33,345 nucleotides of DNA. It comes from Caulobacteraceae bacterium. Lineage in GTDB: Bacteria; Pseudomonadota; Alphaproteobacteria; Caulobacterales; Caulobacteraceae. This document shows positions 1 through 6,816 of this stretch, one piece after another (position 1 is the stretch's first letter; every line of letters begins with the position of its first letter). Both the position numbers and the translations under genes were made by a program. The notes under the pieces are model-generated. The model was not told the origin of the DNA, did not search any database, and saw only the letters and a list, made by a program, of their open reading frames with translations. The stretch spans positions 1 through 33,345 of the forward strand of contig CANJRI010000023.1 in the NCBI GenBank assembly GCA_947476555.1, given 5' to 3'.

Positions 1-1
1 G

Positions 2-1006
2 AAGCGCGTCAACCACCCGAGCCAGGTGCTGGCGGTGGGCGACACGGTGAAGGTGCAGATCGTCAAGATCAACCCGGACACCCAACGCATCAGCCTGGGC
101 ATGAAGCAGCTGCAGTCCGACCCCTGGGACGGCGTGGAAGCCAAGTACCCGCCGGGCGCCAAGTTCACCGGCCGGATCACCAACATCACCGACTACGGCG
201 CCTTCGTGGAGCTGGAAGCGGGTGTGGAAGGCCTGGTCCACGTCTCGGAAATGTCCTGGACCAAGAAGAACGTCCACCCCGGCAAGATCGTCTCCACCTC
301 GCAGGAAGTGGATGTCGTCGTGCTGGACGTGGATCCGTCCAAGCGGCGCGTTTCGCTGGGCCTCAAGCAGGCCCTGGCCAATCCCTGGGAGAAGTTCGTC
401 GCGGACCACCCGGTCGGCACGATCGTCGAGGGCGAGGTCAAGAACGCCACCGAGTTCGGCCTGTTCGTGGGCCTCGAAGGCGACATCGACGGCATGGTCC
501 ACCTGTCGGATCTCGACTGGTCGACCCCGGGCGAGGAAGCCATCACGCGCTACAACAAGGGCGAGATGGTCAAGGCGCGCGTGCTGGACGTGGACGTCGA
601 GAAGGAGCGCATCTCGCTCGGCATCAAGCAGGTCTCGGGCGATCCGATCGCCGGCGACACCTTCCGCAAGGGCCAGACCGTCACCGTGCAGGTGACGGAA
701 GTGACCTCGGGGGGCATCGAGGTGCGGTTCGGCGACGACGCGGCCCCGGTCACGGCGTTCATCCGCAAGTCCGACCTGTCGCGCGACCGGGCCGACCAGC
801 GCCCCGAGCGCTTCGCGGTCGGCGACCGCCTGGACGCCCAGATCATCAACCTCGACAAGGCCACGCGCCGCGTCAGCCTCTCCGTGAAGTCGCTGGAGAT
901 GGCCGAGGAGAAGGAAGCCATCGAGCAGTTCGGGTCCTCGGACTCCGGCGCCTCGCTGGGGGATATCCTGGGCGCCGCCCTGCGCGAGAAGGCCAAGAAG
1001 GACTAA
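2..1006 (+). CDS. rpsA: 30S ribosomal protein S1 (C-terminal part; 5' end outside window)
   Basis: Ribosomal protein S1 binds mRNA on the small subunit and helps initiation on structured or weak-Shine-Dalgarno messages. The reading frame is open from base 2, so the gene enters from the left and its N-terminal domains are missing. The visible residues hold repeated S1 (OB-fold) RNA-binding domains, each with the typical pattern (FTGRITNITDYGAFVELE, then GLVHVSEMSW; GEVKNATEFGLFVGLE, then GMVHLSDLDW) and each ending in a RRVSLGLKQ- or RISLGIKQ-like strand. A more divergent last domain precedes an acidic, lysine-rich tail that ends at TAA 1004-1006. The GTG at base 26 is an internal valine, not a start. 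A strong terminator follows directly. Confidence 0.97.
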   Translation, partial: KRVNHPSQVLAVGDTVKVQIVKINPDTQRISLGMKQLQSDPWDGVEAKYPPGAKFTGRITNITDYGAFVELEAGVEGLVHVSEMSWTKKNVHPGKIVSTSQEVDVVVLDVDPSKRRVSLGLKQALANPWEKFVADHPVGTIVEGEVKNATEFGLFVGLEGDIDGMVHLSDLDWSTPGEEAITRYNKGEMVKARVLDVDVEKERISLGIKQVSGDPIAGDTFRKGQTVTVQVTEVTSGGIEVRFGDDAAPVTAFIRKSDLSRDRADQRPERFAVGDRLDAQIINLDKATRRVSLSVKSLEMAEEKEAIEQFGSSDSGASLGDILGAALREKAKKD

Positions 1007-1032
1007 GGTCCCTCCATCGGTCGAAAGATCAG

Positions 1033-1063
1033 CCCCGTCCGGGAAACCGGGCGGGGTTTTCTT
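1033..1063 (+). terminator. Rho-independent terminator of rpsA
   Basis: A 10-bp stem (1033-1042 pairing with 1047-1056, one G-U pair) is closed by a GAAA tetraloop and followed by TTTTCTTT. It begins 26 bases after the rpsA stop codon. This is the clearest intrinsic terminator in the window. Confidence 0.92.
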
Positions 1064-1133
1064 TGCCCACCTACCCGGCTAGCGGGCGTCACAAGCTCGT
1101 TCTATCCTTCCGGGAGATCGGTGGGGGCTGGCC

Positions 1134-3092
1134 TTGAATCTACGTACCCTGTTCGTCGGCCTGACGATGGCCGCCTCTACGCTAGCCTGCTCGGGGTCGG
1201 CGCGAGCCGCGGCGCAGCCCTTGTACGGTCCGCCTCCAGCCTGGGTAGATGTTGCCACCATCCCCGAGGCGCCGCCGGGGGAGGGCGCGCTCCAGACACT
1301 GCTTGACGACAATCAATCGCGGCTCGGCCCCGACGGGGACACCTATTACAACCGGCGAGTCCGCAAGGTGCTGAAGGCCGAGGGTCTCGCCTCCCAGACC
1401 ACCTTCAGCGTGGCCTGGAACCCGGCCTACGAAACCGTCACGATCCATAGCTTGAGGATCATACGCGACGGCAAGAGCATCGATCTGCTGGCGGACGCCG
1501 GGAAGATGCTGGTGCTCCGCCGGGAGCGTGGCCTGGAACGCGCCATGCTGGACGGCCGAATGAGTGCGTCGCAGCAGGTCGAGGGCTTGCAGGTCGGCGA
1601 CATCATCGACTCTTCCTGGACGCATACGGGGCGAGACCCCGCGCTGGGGGCGAATTCATACGACTCCGAGGGGCTGGGGTTTACCGGCGTGGCGGCGCGG
1701 TATCGCGTGCGGCTGTCATGGCCTGAGAAGTCGAACATCCGATGGCGGGTGACGCCGGGTTTCGGCGAACCGATTGTCAGCCGCCGCAACGGCCTGACTT
1801 GGGTCGAGCTAGACAGGCACAACCTCGTCACACCCCTTCCGCCGGCCGGCGCCCCGCCGCGGTTCCGTCGCACCGGGCAGATGGAAACCAGCGGCTATGG
1901 GGGTTGGGCGGAAATCTCCCGGCTGATGGCGCCGCTCTACGCCAAGTCCGCCGTCATCGCGCCTGACTCCGACCTCAGGAGCGAGATCGCGGCGATCGCC
2001 CGCTCCACACGCGACCCGAAGGCGCGCGCCTTCGCGGCCCTCCAACTGGTGGAAGAGAAGACGCGCTATTTCTTCGTCGGAATGGGCGAGGGCGGATACG
2101 TTCCCGCCCAGGCCGATGAGACCTGGGCGCGCAAGTTCGGAGACTGCAAGGGTAAGACCGCTCTTTTGCTGGCAATCCTGGCCGAGCTGGGCGTTCCCGC
2201 TGAGCCGGCCCTGGTCAGCCTCGGCGGTGGCGACGGCATGAACGAGCGCCTGCCATCAATGGCGGCGTTCAATCACGTGATCGTCCGCGCCGACATCGAG
2301 GGGAAGGTCTACTGGCTCGACGGTACGCGGACTGGAGATAAATCAGGCCTGGACGCGCTTCGGCCGCCACCCCACCGATGGGCGTTGCCGGTACGCCAAT
2401 CCGGGGCTGAACTCGAGGCCATCGAGGTTCCCCCGCTCAAGGAACCGCTGATCACCGCCTCCTTCCGGCTCGACGCCTCTGGGGGAATGGACCAGCAAGC
2501 GGCGGCGAAGGTGGTCGTTCGCATGGTCGGGGACGCAGCGAACGCGTCGCGTCAGAGCGTCGCCCGGTCACGTCGGATCGACCTCGAGCGATCCTTCCGG
2601 GAAAGCTTCATGCGCTCCACCGGCTGGGTGACGGTGGAAAAGGTCGATTGGCGGGACGACGTCGCCAACGACGCTTTCGAAATCGTGCTTGATGGCAAGG
2701 CCGATATCACCTGGCGGAAGAATCCAGACATTGGCGTCATGGAATATCGGCTGAACGCCGGCTCGACGAATGTCCCGAGCTTTCCTCGCCGCGACGCCGG
2801 ACCCAACGAGGATGCGCCCTTCGTTGTGGCCCATCCCCTCTTCATCAAGACCGTGACGGAGGTCGTCCTTCCAGATGGCGGGAAGGGATACACCGTGCGC
2901 GGTCCCAACGCCGTCGTTAACGTGGCGGGCCTTGAGATAAGCCGTTCATCGGTCATCGAGGGCGGCGTGGCGCGCTTCGTGGTCGACCTGCGCAGCCTGC
3001 AGCCGGAGATACCAGCGGCCGAGGCCCAAAGGGCGGGTCGCGTGTTTCGAGATATCGCCCTGGACGACAGCTTGATCCGCGCGCCCCAGTGA
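1134..3092 (+). CDS. Secreted DUF3857/transglutaminase-like protein
   Basis: A 652-residue exported protein. The start chosen is TTG 1134, because it gives a basic n-region (NLR), a hydrophobic core and an Ala-x-Ala cleavage site near residue 26; a cysteine at about residue 19 is only a poor lipobox. The N-terminal half resembles the DUF3857 beta-rich domain (YNRRVRKVLKAEG, TIHSLRIIRDGK). The middle is a transglutaminase-like papain fold with a complete candidate triad: Cys338 in GDCKGK, His381 in FNHVIV and Asp396 in WLDGT. The C-terminal third is beta-rich and unassigned. Members with this architecture are usually periplasmic, and their substrates are mostly unknown. The gene stands alone between two terminator-like hairpins. 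The fold is confident; no substrate can be named. Confidence 0.85.
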   Translation: MNLRTLFVGLTMAASTLACSGSARAAAQPLYGPPPAWVDVATIPEAPPGEGALQTLLDDNQSRLGPDGDTYYNRRVRKVLKAEGLASQTTFSVAWNPAYETVTIHSLRIIRDGKSIDLLADAGKMLVLRRERGLERAMLDGRMSASQQVEGLQVGDIIDSSWTHTGRDPALGANSYDSEGLGFTGVAARYRVRLSWPEKSNIRWRVTPGFGEPIVSRRNGLTWVELDRHNLVTPLPPAGAPPRFRRTGQMETSGYGGWAEISRLMAPLYAKSAVIAPDSDLRSEIAAIARSTRDPKARAFAALQLVEEKTRYFFVGMGEGGYVPAQADETWARKFGDCKGKTALLLAILAELGVPAEPALVSLGGGDGMNERLPSMAAFNHVIVRADIEGKVYWLDGTRTGDKSGLDALRPPPHRWALPVRQSGAELEAIEVPPLKEPLITASFRLDASGGMDQQAAAKVVVRMVGDAANASRQSVARSRRIDLERSFRESFMRSTGWVTVEKVDWRDDVANDAFEIVLDGKADITWRKNPDIGVMEYRLNAGSTNVPSFPRRDAGPNEDAPFVVAHPLFIKTVTEVVLPDGGKGYTVRGPNAVVNVAGLEISRSSVIEGGVARFVVDLRSLQPEIPAAEAQRAGRVFRDIALDDSLIRAPQ

Positions 3093-3103
3093 GCAAACGG
3101 CAG

Positions 3104-3126
3104 CTCGCCGGGCGGGGTTTTTCTTT
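3104..3126 (+). terminator. Possible weak terminator after the DUF3857 gene
   Basis: A short stem (3104-3108 with 3112-3116, one G-U pair, 3-base loop) is followed by TTTTTCTTT. It starts 11 bases after the stop codon. The stem is only 5 bp, so the call rests mostly on the T-tract and position. Confidence 0.45.
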
Positions 3127-3150
3127 GGGGGATGGGCCGTCGTGCTCCCT

Positions 3151-3203
3151 AGGCCACGCCGCAGGCCCCCGGGGTCAACCGGGGGCCCTTCGGCCTAGCG
3201 TGG
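3151..3203. terminator. Strong GC hairpin between convergent genes
   Basis: A perfect 9-bp stem (3164-3172 with 3179-3187, 6-base loop) lies inside a longer foldback (CCACGC 3154-3159 with GCGTGG 3198-3203). It sits between the + strand DUF3857 gene and the minus-strand lipoprotein gene, 10 bases beyond the latter's stop. There is no good T-tract on either strand, so it may act as a bidirectional terminator or mRNA-end stabiliser. Confidence 0.5.
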
Positions 3204-3213
3204 AGACAAGCGG

Positions 3214-3507
3214 TTAGCGGTAATAGTCGCTCGGGCAGGGGCGGCCCTTGGCCAGCTGGCTGCCGATGACCGCGCCCGCGACGCCGCCGGCGACGGTGCC
3301 GGCCGTGTTGGAGCTGTTGCCGGCCACAGCGCTGCCGGCCAGGGCGCCGACGCCGGCGCCCACCACAGCGGCGGCGGCCCGGTCATTGGCGCGGTCCCGC
3401 ACGCACTCGTCCCGGTAGGAATAGCGGTCGCCGTACCCGGTGCTGGCGCAAGCCGAGAGCCCGGCGGCGGCGAGGGCGGAAACACATATAAGTTTGATCG
3501 GGCGCAT
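3214..3507 (-). CDS. Small glycine-zipper outer-membrane lipoprotein
   Basis: A 97-residue lipoprotein. A short basic and hydrophobic signal ends in the lipobox LSAC with the acylated cysteine at residue 20. A basic/acidic linker (about 27-45) leads to an Ala/Gly-rich segment with GxxxG spacing (about 50-82: GAGVGALAG and then GGVAGAVIG), the pattern of the glycine-zipper/17-kDa surface antigen group. The tail holds one more cysteine. The start is well supported, with AAGGAG 5 bases upstream of the ATG. Such proteins associate with the outer membrane and are often envelope-stress-inducible; the precise role here is unknown. A possible stress-type promoter lies just upstream (3540-3564). Confidence 0.85.
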   Translation of the reverse strand: MRPIKLICVSALAAAGLSACASTGYGDRYSYRDECVRDRANDRAAAAVVGAGVGALAGSAVAGNSSNTAGTVAGGVAGAVIGSQLAKGRPCPSDYYR

Positions 3508-3539
3508 TGTTCGCTCCTTGAATGTCTAGGTGGGGTCCA

Positions 3540-3564
3540 AACGGGGGTGATGGGGTTTGGTTTC
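3540..3564 (-). promoter_or_regulatory. Possible EcfG/sigma-T-like promoter for the lipoprotein gene
   Basis: On the minus strand the sequence reads GAAAC-N16-CGTT, one mismatch from the alphaproteobacterial general-stress consensus GGAAC-N16/17-CGTT. The -10-like element ends 33 bases before the start codon, a workable leader distance. A single 9-base match with a mismatch can arise by chance, so this is tentative. Confidence 0.3.
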
Positions 3565-3731
3565 GTCGCCTGGCCGAGGTTGGCGCGGAATCCGGAGCCA
3601 AGCGGCGGCGCCGGGTGGAGGCGCAGGAACAGGTTTTGGAGATTGTCGGGGGCGGGCGTAACGTCGGGGTCCGGCTCCCTGCTCGCGCAGGGAAGGCCGG
3701 ATGCAAAAGCCAGAGTCGAGCGGAGTGTCAG

Positions 3732-4139
3732 ATGCTTGCGCACATTGATCGGCGTTCGCTTACCCAGTTCCTTGTCGGCTTGGGCCTGATGTCGGCCGGC
3801 CGAGCCTCAGCCCAGGCGAAGACGGTCGAGGTCGTGATGCGACCCGACATGCGACCGGGCGCCATGTCCATGTTCGAGCCCGAAACGGTCCGGATCGCCG
3901 TGGGCGACACCGTGCGCTGGAAGAACGAGGCGGTGCTCATCCACACGGCGACGTTCGATCCGGCGCAGGCGATCAAGGCGGTGAATGTCGTCCTGCCCGC
4001 CGGCGTGGCCGCGTTCGGATCGGCTGACCTGCTTCAGGACGACACCTACAGCCACACGTTCACGACCGCGGGCTCCTACAAGTACGTGTGCAAGTACCAT
4101 GAAGAGATGGGCATGATCGGGACCGTGGTCGTCGGCTGA
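3732..4139 (+). CDS. Tat-exported cupredoxin (plastocyanin/amicyanin-like copper protein)
   Basis: A 135-residue type 1 copper protein, probably a periplasmic electron carrier. The open frame runs back to 3522, but ATG 3732 gives a clean signal peptide with a twin-arginine motif (DRRSLTQFL, residues 6-14) and cleavage after ASA near residue 27. The mature part has the cupredoxin beta-sandwich pattern (VRIAVGDTVRWKNE). All four expected copper ligands are present: His71 (LIHTATF) plus Cys120, His123 and Met128 in the C-x2-H-x4-M arrangement typical of plastocyanin. No electron-transfer partner lies next to it, so the redox partner cannot be inferred. The 224 bases upstream (3508-3731) hold no other gene I can support. 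Confidence 0.85.
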   Translation: MLAHIDRRSLTQFLVGLGLMSAGRASAQAKTVEVVMRPDMRPGAMSMFEPETVRIAVGDTVRWKNEAVLIHTATFDPAQAIKAVNVVLPAGVAAFGSADLLQDDTYSHTFTTAGSYKYVCKYHEEMGMIGTVVVG

Positions 4140-4188
4140 TCGGGGGCTTCAGACCCCTGCGCCCGTAGGGTCCGCTAAAGGTGGAAAG

Positions 4189-4220
4189 CCGACGTTCGCC
4201 GGCCGCTTGTTGAACGTCGG
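4189..4220. repeat. Perfect 9-bp inverted repeat between the cupredoxin gene and the next gene
   Basis: The arms CCGACGTTC (4189-4197) and GAACGTCGG (4212-4220) are separated by 14 bases. A second, mutually exclusive pairing exists between AAGCCGAC (4186-4193) and GTCGGCTT (4249-4256). It could be a terminator without a T-tract, an operator or a leader structure for the gene at 4351. Confidence 0.5.
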
Positions 4221-4350
4221 GTCCTGGCCCGTTGGAGTCGTTCGGCAGGTCGGCTTCCCGAGTGTTGCGAACCCCGGAACCTCCGGGTCCGACCTAGGTC
4301 TCTTGCGCACTGTCTGCTGCTAGCCTCCGTCCGACAGGAGGCGCGAGCAC

Positions 4351-4962
4351 ATGAACCGCAGGCTCTGGGTTGCCATAGGTTTGGCGGCGGTCGCCGCAAG
4401 TCCGGCCCTGGCTCGGGGCGGCTTCCGTGGAGGCGGGGGCTCCCCGCAGCACAAACCCCCGTGGGGCGAGGTGGTCGATCCCGTGAAGGCCGCCCAGATC
4501 GCCCTGCGCGAGGTCTGTCTGCCCGCGGTCTTGGACGCCAGGCCGATCGAGCCCTTCGCCAAGGCCAACCGCTTCGTGCGAACCCCGCCCAAGACGGTGC
4601 AGGCCGCGCGAGACGACAAGGTCTGGCAGGTCGGCGTCCACGCCAAGGTCTATGTGGTGGCCCGGGCCGATGGATCCTGCTCGGCCTTGGTCGACAGCGG
4701 CCCCGCGGACCTACTGGGCCCGATGGCCGAGGCGACGATCCTCGAGCGCCGGGAAGGGATTGCGCGCGGCCAGTCCGGACCCGACGACGCCGGCCACCTC
4801 CGCCGCACCGTCTACTGCTCCGCGGCCGGCGACACCCACGTTCTCATCTCGGTCGCGACGCCAAGCGCCGGTGCCCCGCGCGGAACCCGCCCGTTCGCCG
4901 CGACCATTTCGCGAACCCCGACGCTGAGCCCCCTCTGCGCGGTCGGGCGCCCCTCCGTCTGA
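4351..4962 (+). CDS. Secreted protein of unknown function
   Basis: A 203-residue protein I cannot assign to a family. A signal peptide (MNRRLWVAIGLAAVAASPALA, cleavage near residue 22) is followed by a Gly-rich stretch and then a mixed alpha/beta region. Four cysteines (VCLPAV, SCSALV, YCSAAG, LCAVGR) are spaced as if forming two disulfides in the periplasm. AGGAGG lies 9 bases before the ATG, supporting the start. Codon use is typical of the window. It appears monocistronic, with an inverted repeat upstream and a hairpin 80 bases downstream. Confidence 0.75.
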   Translation: MNRRLWVAIGLAAVAASPALARGGFRGGGGSPQHKPPWGEVVDPVKAAQIALREVCLPAVLDARPIEPFAKANRFVRTPPKTVQAARDDKVWQVGVHAKVYVVARADGSCSALVDSGPADLLGPMAEATILERREGIARGQSGPDDAGHLRRTVYCSAAGDTHVLISVATPSAGAPRGTRPFAATISRTPTLSPLCAVGRPSV

Positions 4963-5041
4963 CGGGTTGTCGGCTGAATCGACCGGTGCGGCGCGGCGAT
5001 GATCCCCGTCCCGGCCCCATCCCCCACGCCCTTCACCTGGC

Positions 5042-5073
5042 CTTCGGGCGTGCGGGTGGGTGCTCGCCCGAAG
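5042..5073 (+). terminator. Stem-loop, possible terminator
   Basis: Perfect 9-bp arms (CTTCGGGCG 5042-5050, CGCCCGAAG 5065-5073) enclose a 14-base loop, with only a short CTTTC run after it. It lies between the stop of the secreted-protein gene (4962) and the stress-type promoter at 5146. The weak T-tract leaves the terminator role uncertain. Confidence 0.45.
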
Positions 5074-5145
5074 CTTTCACCCCAAGAACGGGCGGCACGA
5101 CCTCAAGGTGAAGCTATCATATTGAAATTATAATGGATTTCATTT

Positions 5146-5170
5146 GGAACCCCACTGGGGCCATGGCGTT
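5146..5170 (+). promoter_or_regulatory. EcfG/sigma-T (general stress response) promoter
   Basis: The sequence reads GGAAC (5146-5150), 16 bases, then CGTT (5167-5170). This exactly matches the consensus recognised by the EcfG-type sigma factors that run the alphaproteobacterial general stress response (sigma-T in Caulobacter). It lies 48 bases upstream of the ATG at 5218, a sensible leader, just after an unusually AT-rich stretch (about 5115-5145). The spacer contains the palindrome CCCC-act-GGGG (5150-5160), which may be chance. I infer that it drives the 5218/5529 gene pair. Confidence 0.72.
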
Positions 5171-5217
5171 CGCATCCCGGCGCGGAGGATTGCCTTCGGC
5201 CGCCGGGGCGACAACTG

Positions 5218-5532
5218 ATGCTCACCTACACCTGTCTGATCACGGACTGGGATTTAAACGAGCCTGTAGAACTGGTCATATTCGCTCAGGATGAGGCGCG
5301 GGCGCGGCAGCGCGCCCTGCATGAACTCAACGGAAATTCCAATCACCAAAGGGTCGAACTCCGCGAAGGCGCTCGCGTCTGTTTTGTAGAGGAGCGCACC
5401 TCGCCTCCTGACGACGCACTCCACCGGGTGGCCGAACAGAGGGCGCGGCCGGCTTCGATGGCCAAGAGGTTGTTAGGCCCACTCAAACGCGGATTACCGA
5501 ATCCGACGCGGCGGCGAGGACTTCCTTCATGA
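5218..5532 (+). CDS. Small protein of unknown function, coupled to a response regulator
   Basis: A 104-residue protein with no family I recognise. Residues 1-60 look like a compact alpha/beta unit (MLTYTCLITDWD, then ELVIFAQDEARARQRALHEL, then VELREGARVCFVEE). The last 30 residues are basic and probably disordered. There is no signal peptide. The ribosome site is weak (GGGGCGA). The main argument that it is real is context: a consensus stress promoter precedes it, and its TGA overlaps the ATG of the response regulator gene (ATGA, 5529-5532), implying translational coupling. Confidence 0.62.
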   Translation: MLTYTCLITDWDLNEPVELVIFAQDEARARQRALHELNGNSNHQRVELREGARVCFVEERTSPPDDALHRVAEQRARPASMAKRLLGPLKRGLPNPTRRRGLPS

Positions 5533-5957
5533 AGGGCCCTGGCTCCCTGGCTCTTCCGCTCGTGCTCCTCGTGGATGACCAACCCCTCATTCGGGAGGAA
5601 TTGACCGCTGCGCTCCATGACGGTGGATGCGCCGTCATGGCGGCCGACGATGCCGAGCAAGCCGTGGCGGCGTTGGAGTCGGACCACGCCCATAATTTTG
5701 TAGGTCTCATAACCGACGTTAACCTCGGCGGCGCCCAGACCGGTTGGGACATAGCGCGAAGGGCCAGAGAACTTTGCCCGGGCCTGCCGATTGTGTACGT
5801 CACCGGCGATTCGGAGCGAGAATGGGCGACCGAGGGCGTGCCGCTCTCAGCCCTACTTGGAAAGCCGTTCATCGCCGCGAATGTGGTGCTGGCGCTGGCG
5901 ACGCTCATTCGCAAAGCGCCGACCTCACCTTCAGGGTCCTCGGCCAGGCGTCGTTGA
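5529..5957 (+). CDS. Single-domain response regulator (CheY-like receiver)
   Basis: A 142-residue protein made of one receiver domain without an output domain. The acidic pair is Asp16/Asp17 (LLVDDQP), the phospho-acceptor Asp63 (LITDVNLGG), the switch threonine Thr92 (YVTGDS) and the conserved lysine Lys112 (LGKPF), so the phosphorylation machinery is complete. A Ser/Arg-rich tail follows. GAGGA lies about 9 bases upstream of the ATG, inside the preceding gene, with which it overlaps by 4 bases. No histidine kinase is adjacent, so it probably receives phosphate from a distant kinase. The upstream EcfG-type promoter suggests induction under stress. It converges with the next gene, 4 bases away. 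Confidence 0.9.
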   Translation: MKGPGSLALPLVLLVDDQPLIREELTAALHDGGCAVMAADDAEQAVAALESDHAHNFVGLITDVNLGGAQTGWDIARRARELCPGLPIVYVTGDSEREWATEGVPLSALLGKPFIAANVVLALATLIRKAPTSPSGSSARRR

Positions 5958-5961
5958 AGAT

Positions 5962-6216
5962 TTACCCGAGGGCGGAGTCGAGCGTGCGGGAAGTCAGCCC
6001 ATGAAAGGATCGCGGCTCATCGCCGGCGACAACCTTGAGCATGAGCTGTCCGCCTCGCCAGACCTCGACCGCACAGCAGCTTTGATGTTGCGCGAGAAAC
6101 CGTTCGGCCTGACCGCGGCACTCCGCCTCGGACCTGAAGAAGCGGAAATCGACCGTAGGCACAGACCCATCCTTGCGTACTGCAAGGAGGGTGGCGTCAA
6201 ACTCATTCACGTCCAT
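5962..6216 (-). CDS. Small cytosolic protein of unknown function
   Basis: An 84-residue protein. The layout is an N-terminal strand, a helix (RSEAECRGQAERFLAQHQ, about residues 28-45) and a strand holding the motif CCAVEVWRGGQLML. That layout resembles the short E-x-W 'elaborate strand-helix-strand' proteins that are abundant in Caulobacterales; this is from memory and unverified. Start support is good, with GAGGTG 4 bases before the ATG. No signal peptide or membrane segment is visible. Its C-terminal end nearly touches the response regulator on the other strand. Confidence 0.6.
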   Translation of the reverse strand: MDVNEFDATLLAVRKDGSVPTVDFRFFRSEAECRGQAERFLAQHQSCCAVEVWRGGQLMLKVVAGDEPRSFHGLTSRTLDSALG

Positions 6217-6346
6217 CAGTCACCTCAGGCCATCCCTTGGACCGGCGAGGCTGTCGCATTGATGAACGGGATTGGCTGACGCGCCCGGCCGAATCTCAGG
6301 CTGGCCGGCGGCGCGATGTGGGTGTCAGGCTGCGCGCCCTCAAGTC

Positions 6347-6553
6347 TCACCGTCTCGCGTAGGACAACTGGAAGAGAGGCTCTGCATCCAGGCCGTAGCG
6401 TCGGATCACGCCGCAGGCGCCCGAAACGGTCGCCGCGCGCCCCCGTCGCCGCTGTTCCAGGAAAGCCACCGCCGCGGCGTCGGTTTCAGCCTCGAACGAC
6501 TGAGCGCCCTCAACGCGATCAGCAACCATGAAGTGTAATCTATACTTTGACAT
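6347..6553 (-). CDS. Small protein of unknown function
   Basis: A 68-residue protein when started at ATG 6553 (MSKYRLHFMVADRV); the open frame extends to 6607 but only through unlikely TTG/GTG starts. A strand (YRLHFMV) is followed by a helix rich in Ala/Glu (SFEAETDAAAVAFLEQRRRGR), giving the same overall layout as the neighbour at 5962. The first codons are AT-rich compared with the rest of the window, and the ribosome site is weak. The 130 bases between it and 5962 hold no gene I can see. Confidence 0.5.
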   Translation of the reverse strand: MSKYRLHFMVADRVEGAQSFEAETDAAAVAFLEQRRRGRAATVSGACGVIRRYGLDAEPLFQLSYARR

Positions 6554-6567
6554 CTTAATTACCAGAT

Positions 6568-6786
6568 TCACGTGCGACCCATTCGGGTCACTCGCCCTAA
6601 CCAACAACGGGCGCTCGCGGATTCCTTGGCTATCGCGTCCAACTCAAGCTTCCGCCAGTAACCTGCCATTCGGAAATATTCTGAACGTTCAGAAATTCCG
6701 GCCTCCGCGCCTTTGCAATTCATCTCTTGAACTTTACGGCGGCACTCGATGGCGGTACGCATATTGGGCAAACGCTCGGCGGGCAT
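6568..6786 (-). CDS. Possible small helical protein
   Basis: A 72-residue frame. The central part (ECRRKVQEM, then SEYFRMAGYWRKLELDA) has the pattern of short proteins that begin with an E-C-R helix and end with an M-A-x-x-W-x-x-L helix, common in alphaproteobacteria. No convincing ribosome site is visible for ATG 6786 or for the alternative ATG eight codons in. Base composition is lower in GC than the neighbours. The call rests on this resemblance alone. Confidence 0.4.
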   Translation of the reverse strand: MPAERLPNMRTAIECRRKVQEMNCKGAEAGISERSEYFRMAGYWRKLELDAIAKESASARCWLGRVTRMGRT

Positions 6787-6816
6787 AGAAGGTCCAAGGG
6801 TCGCTTCTGCCGTCTG

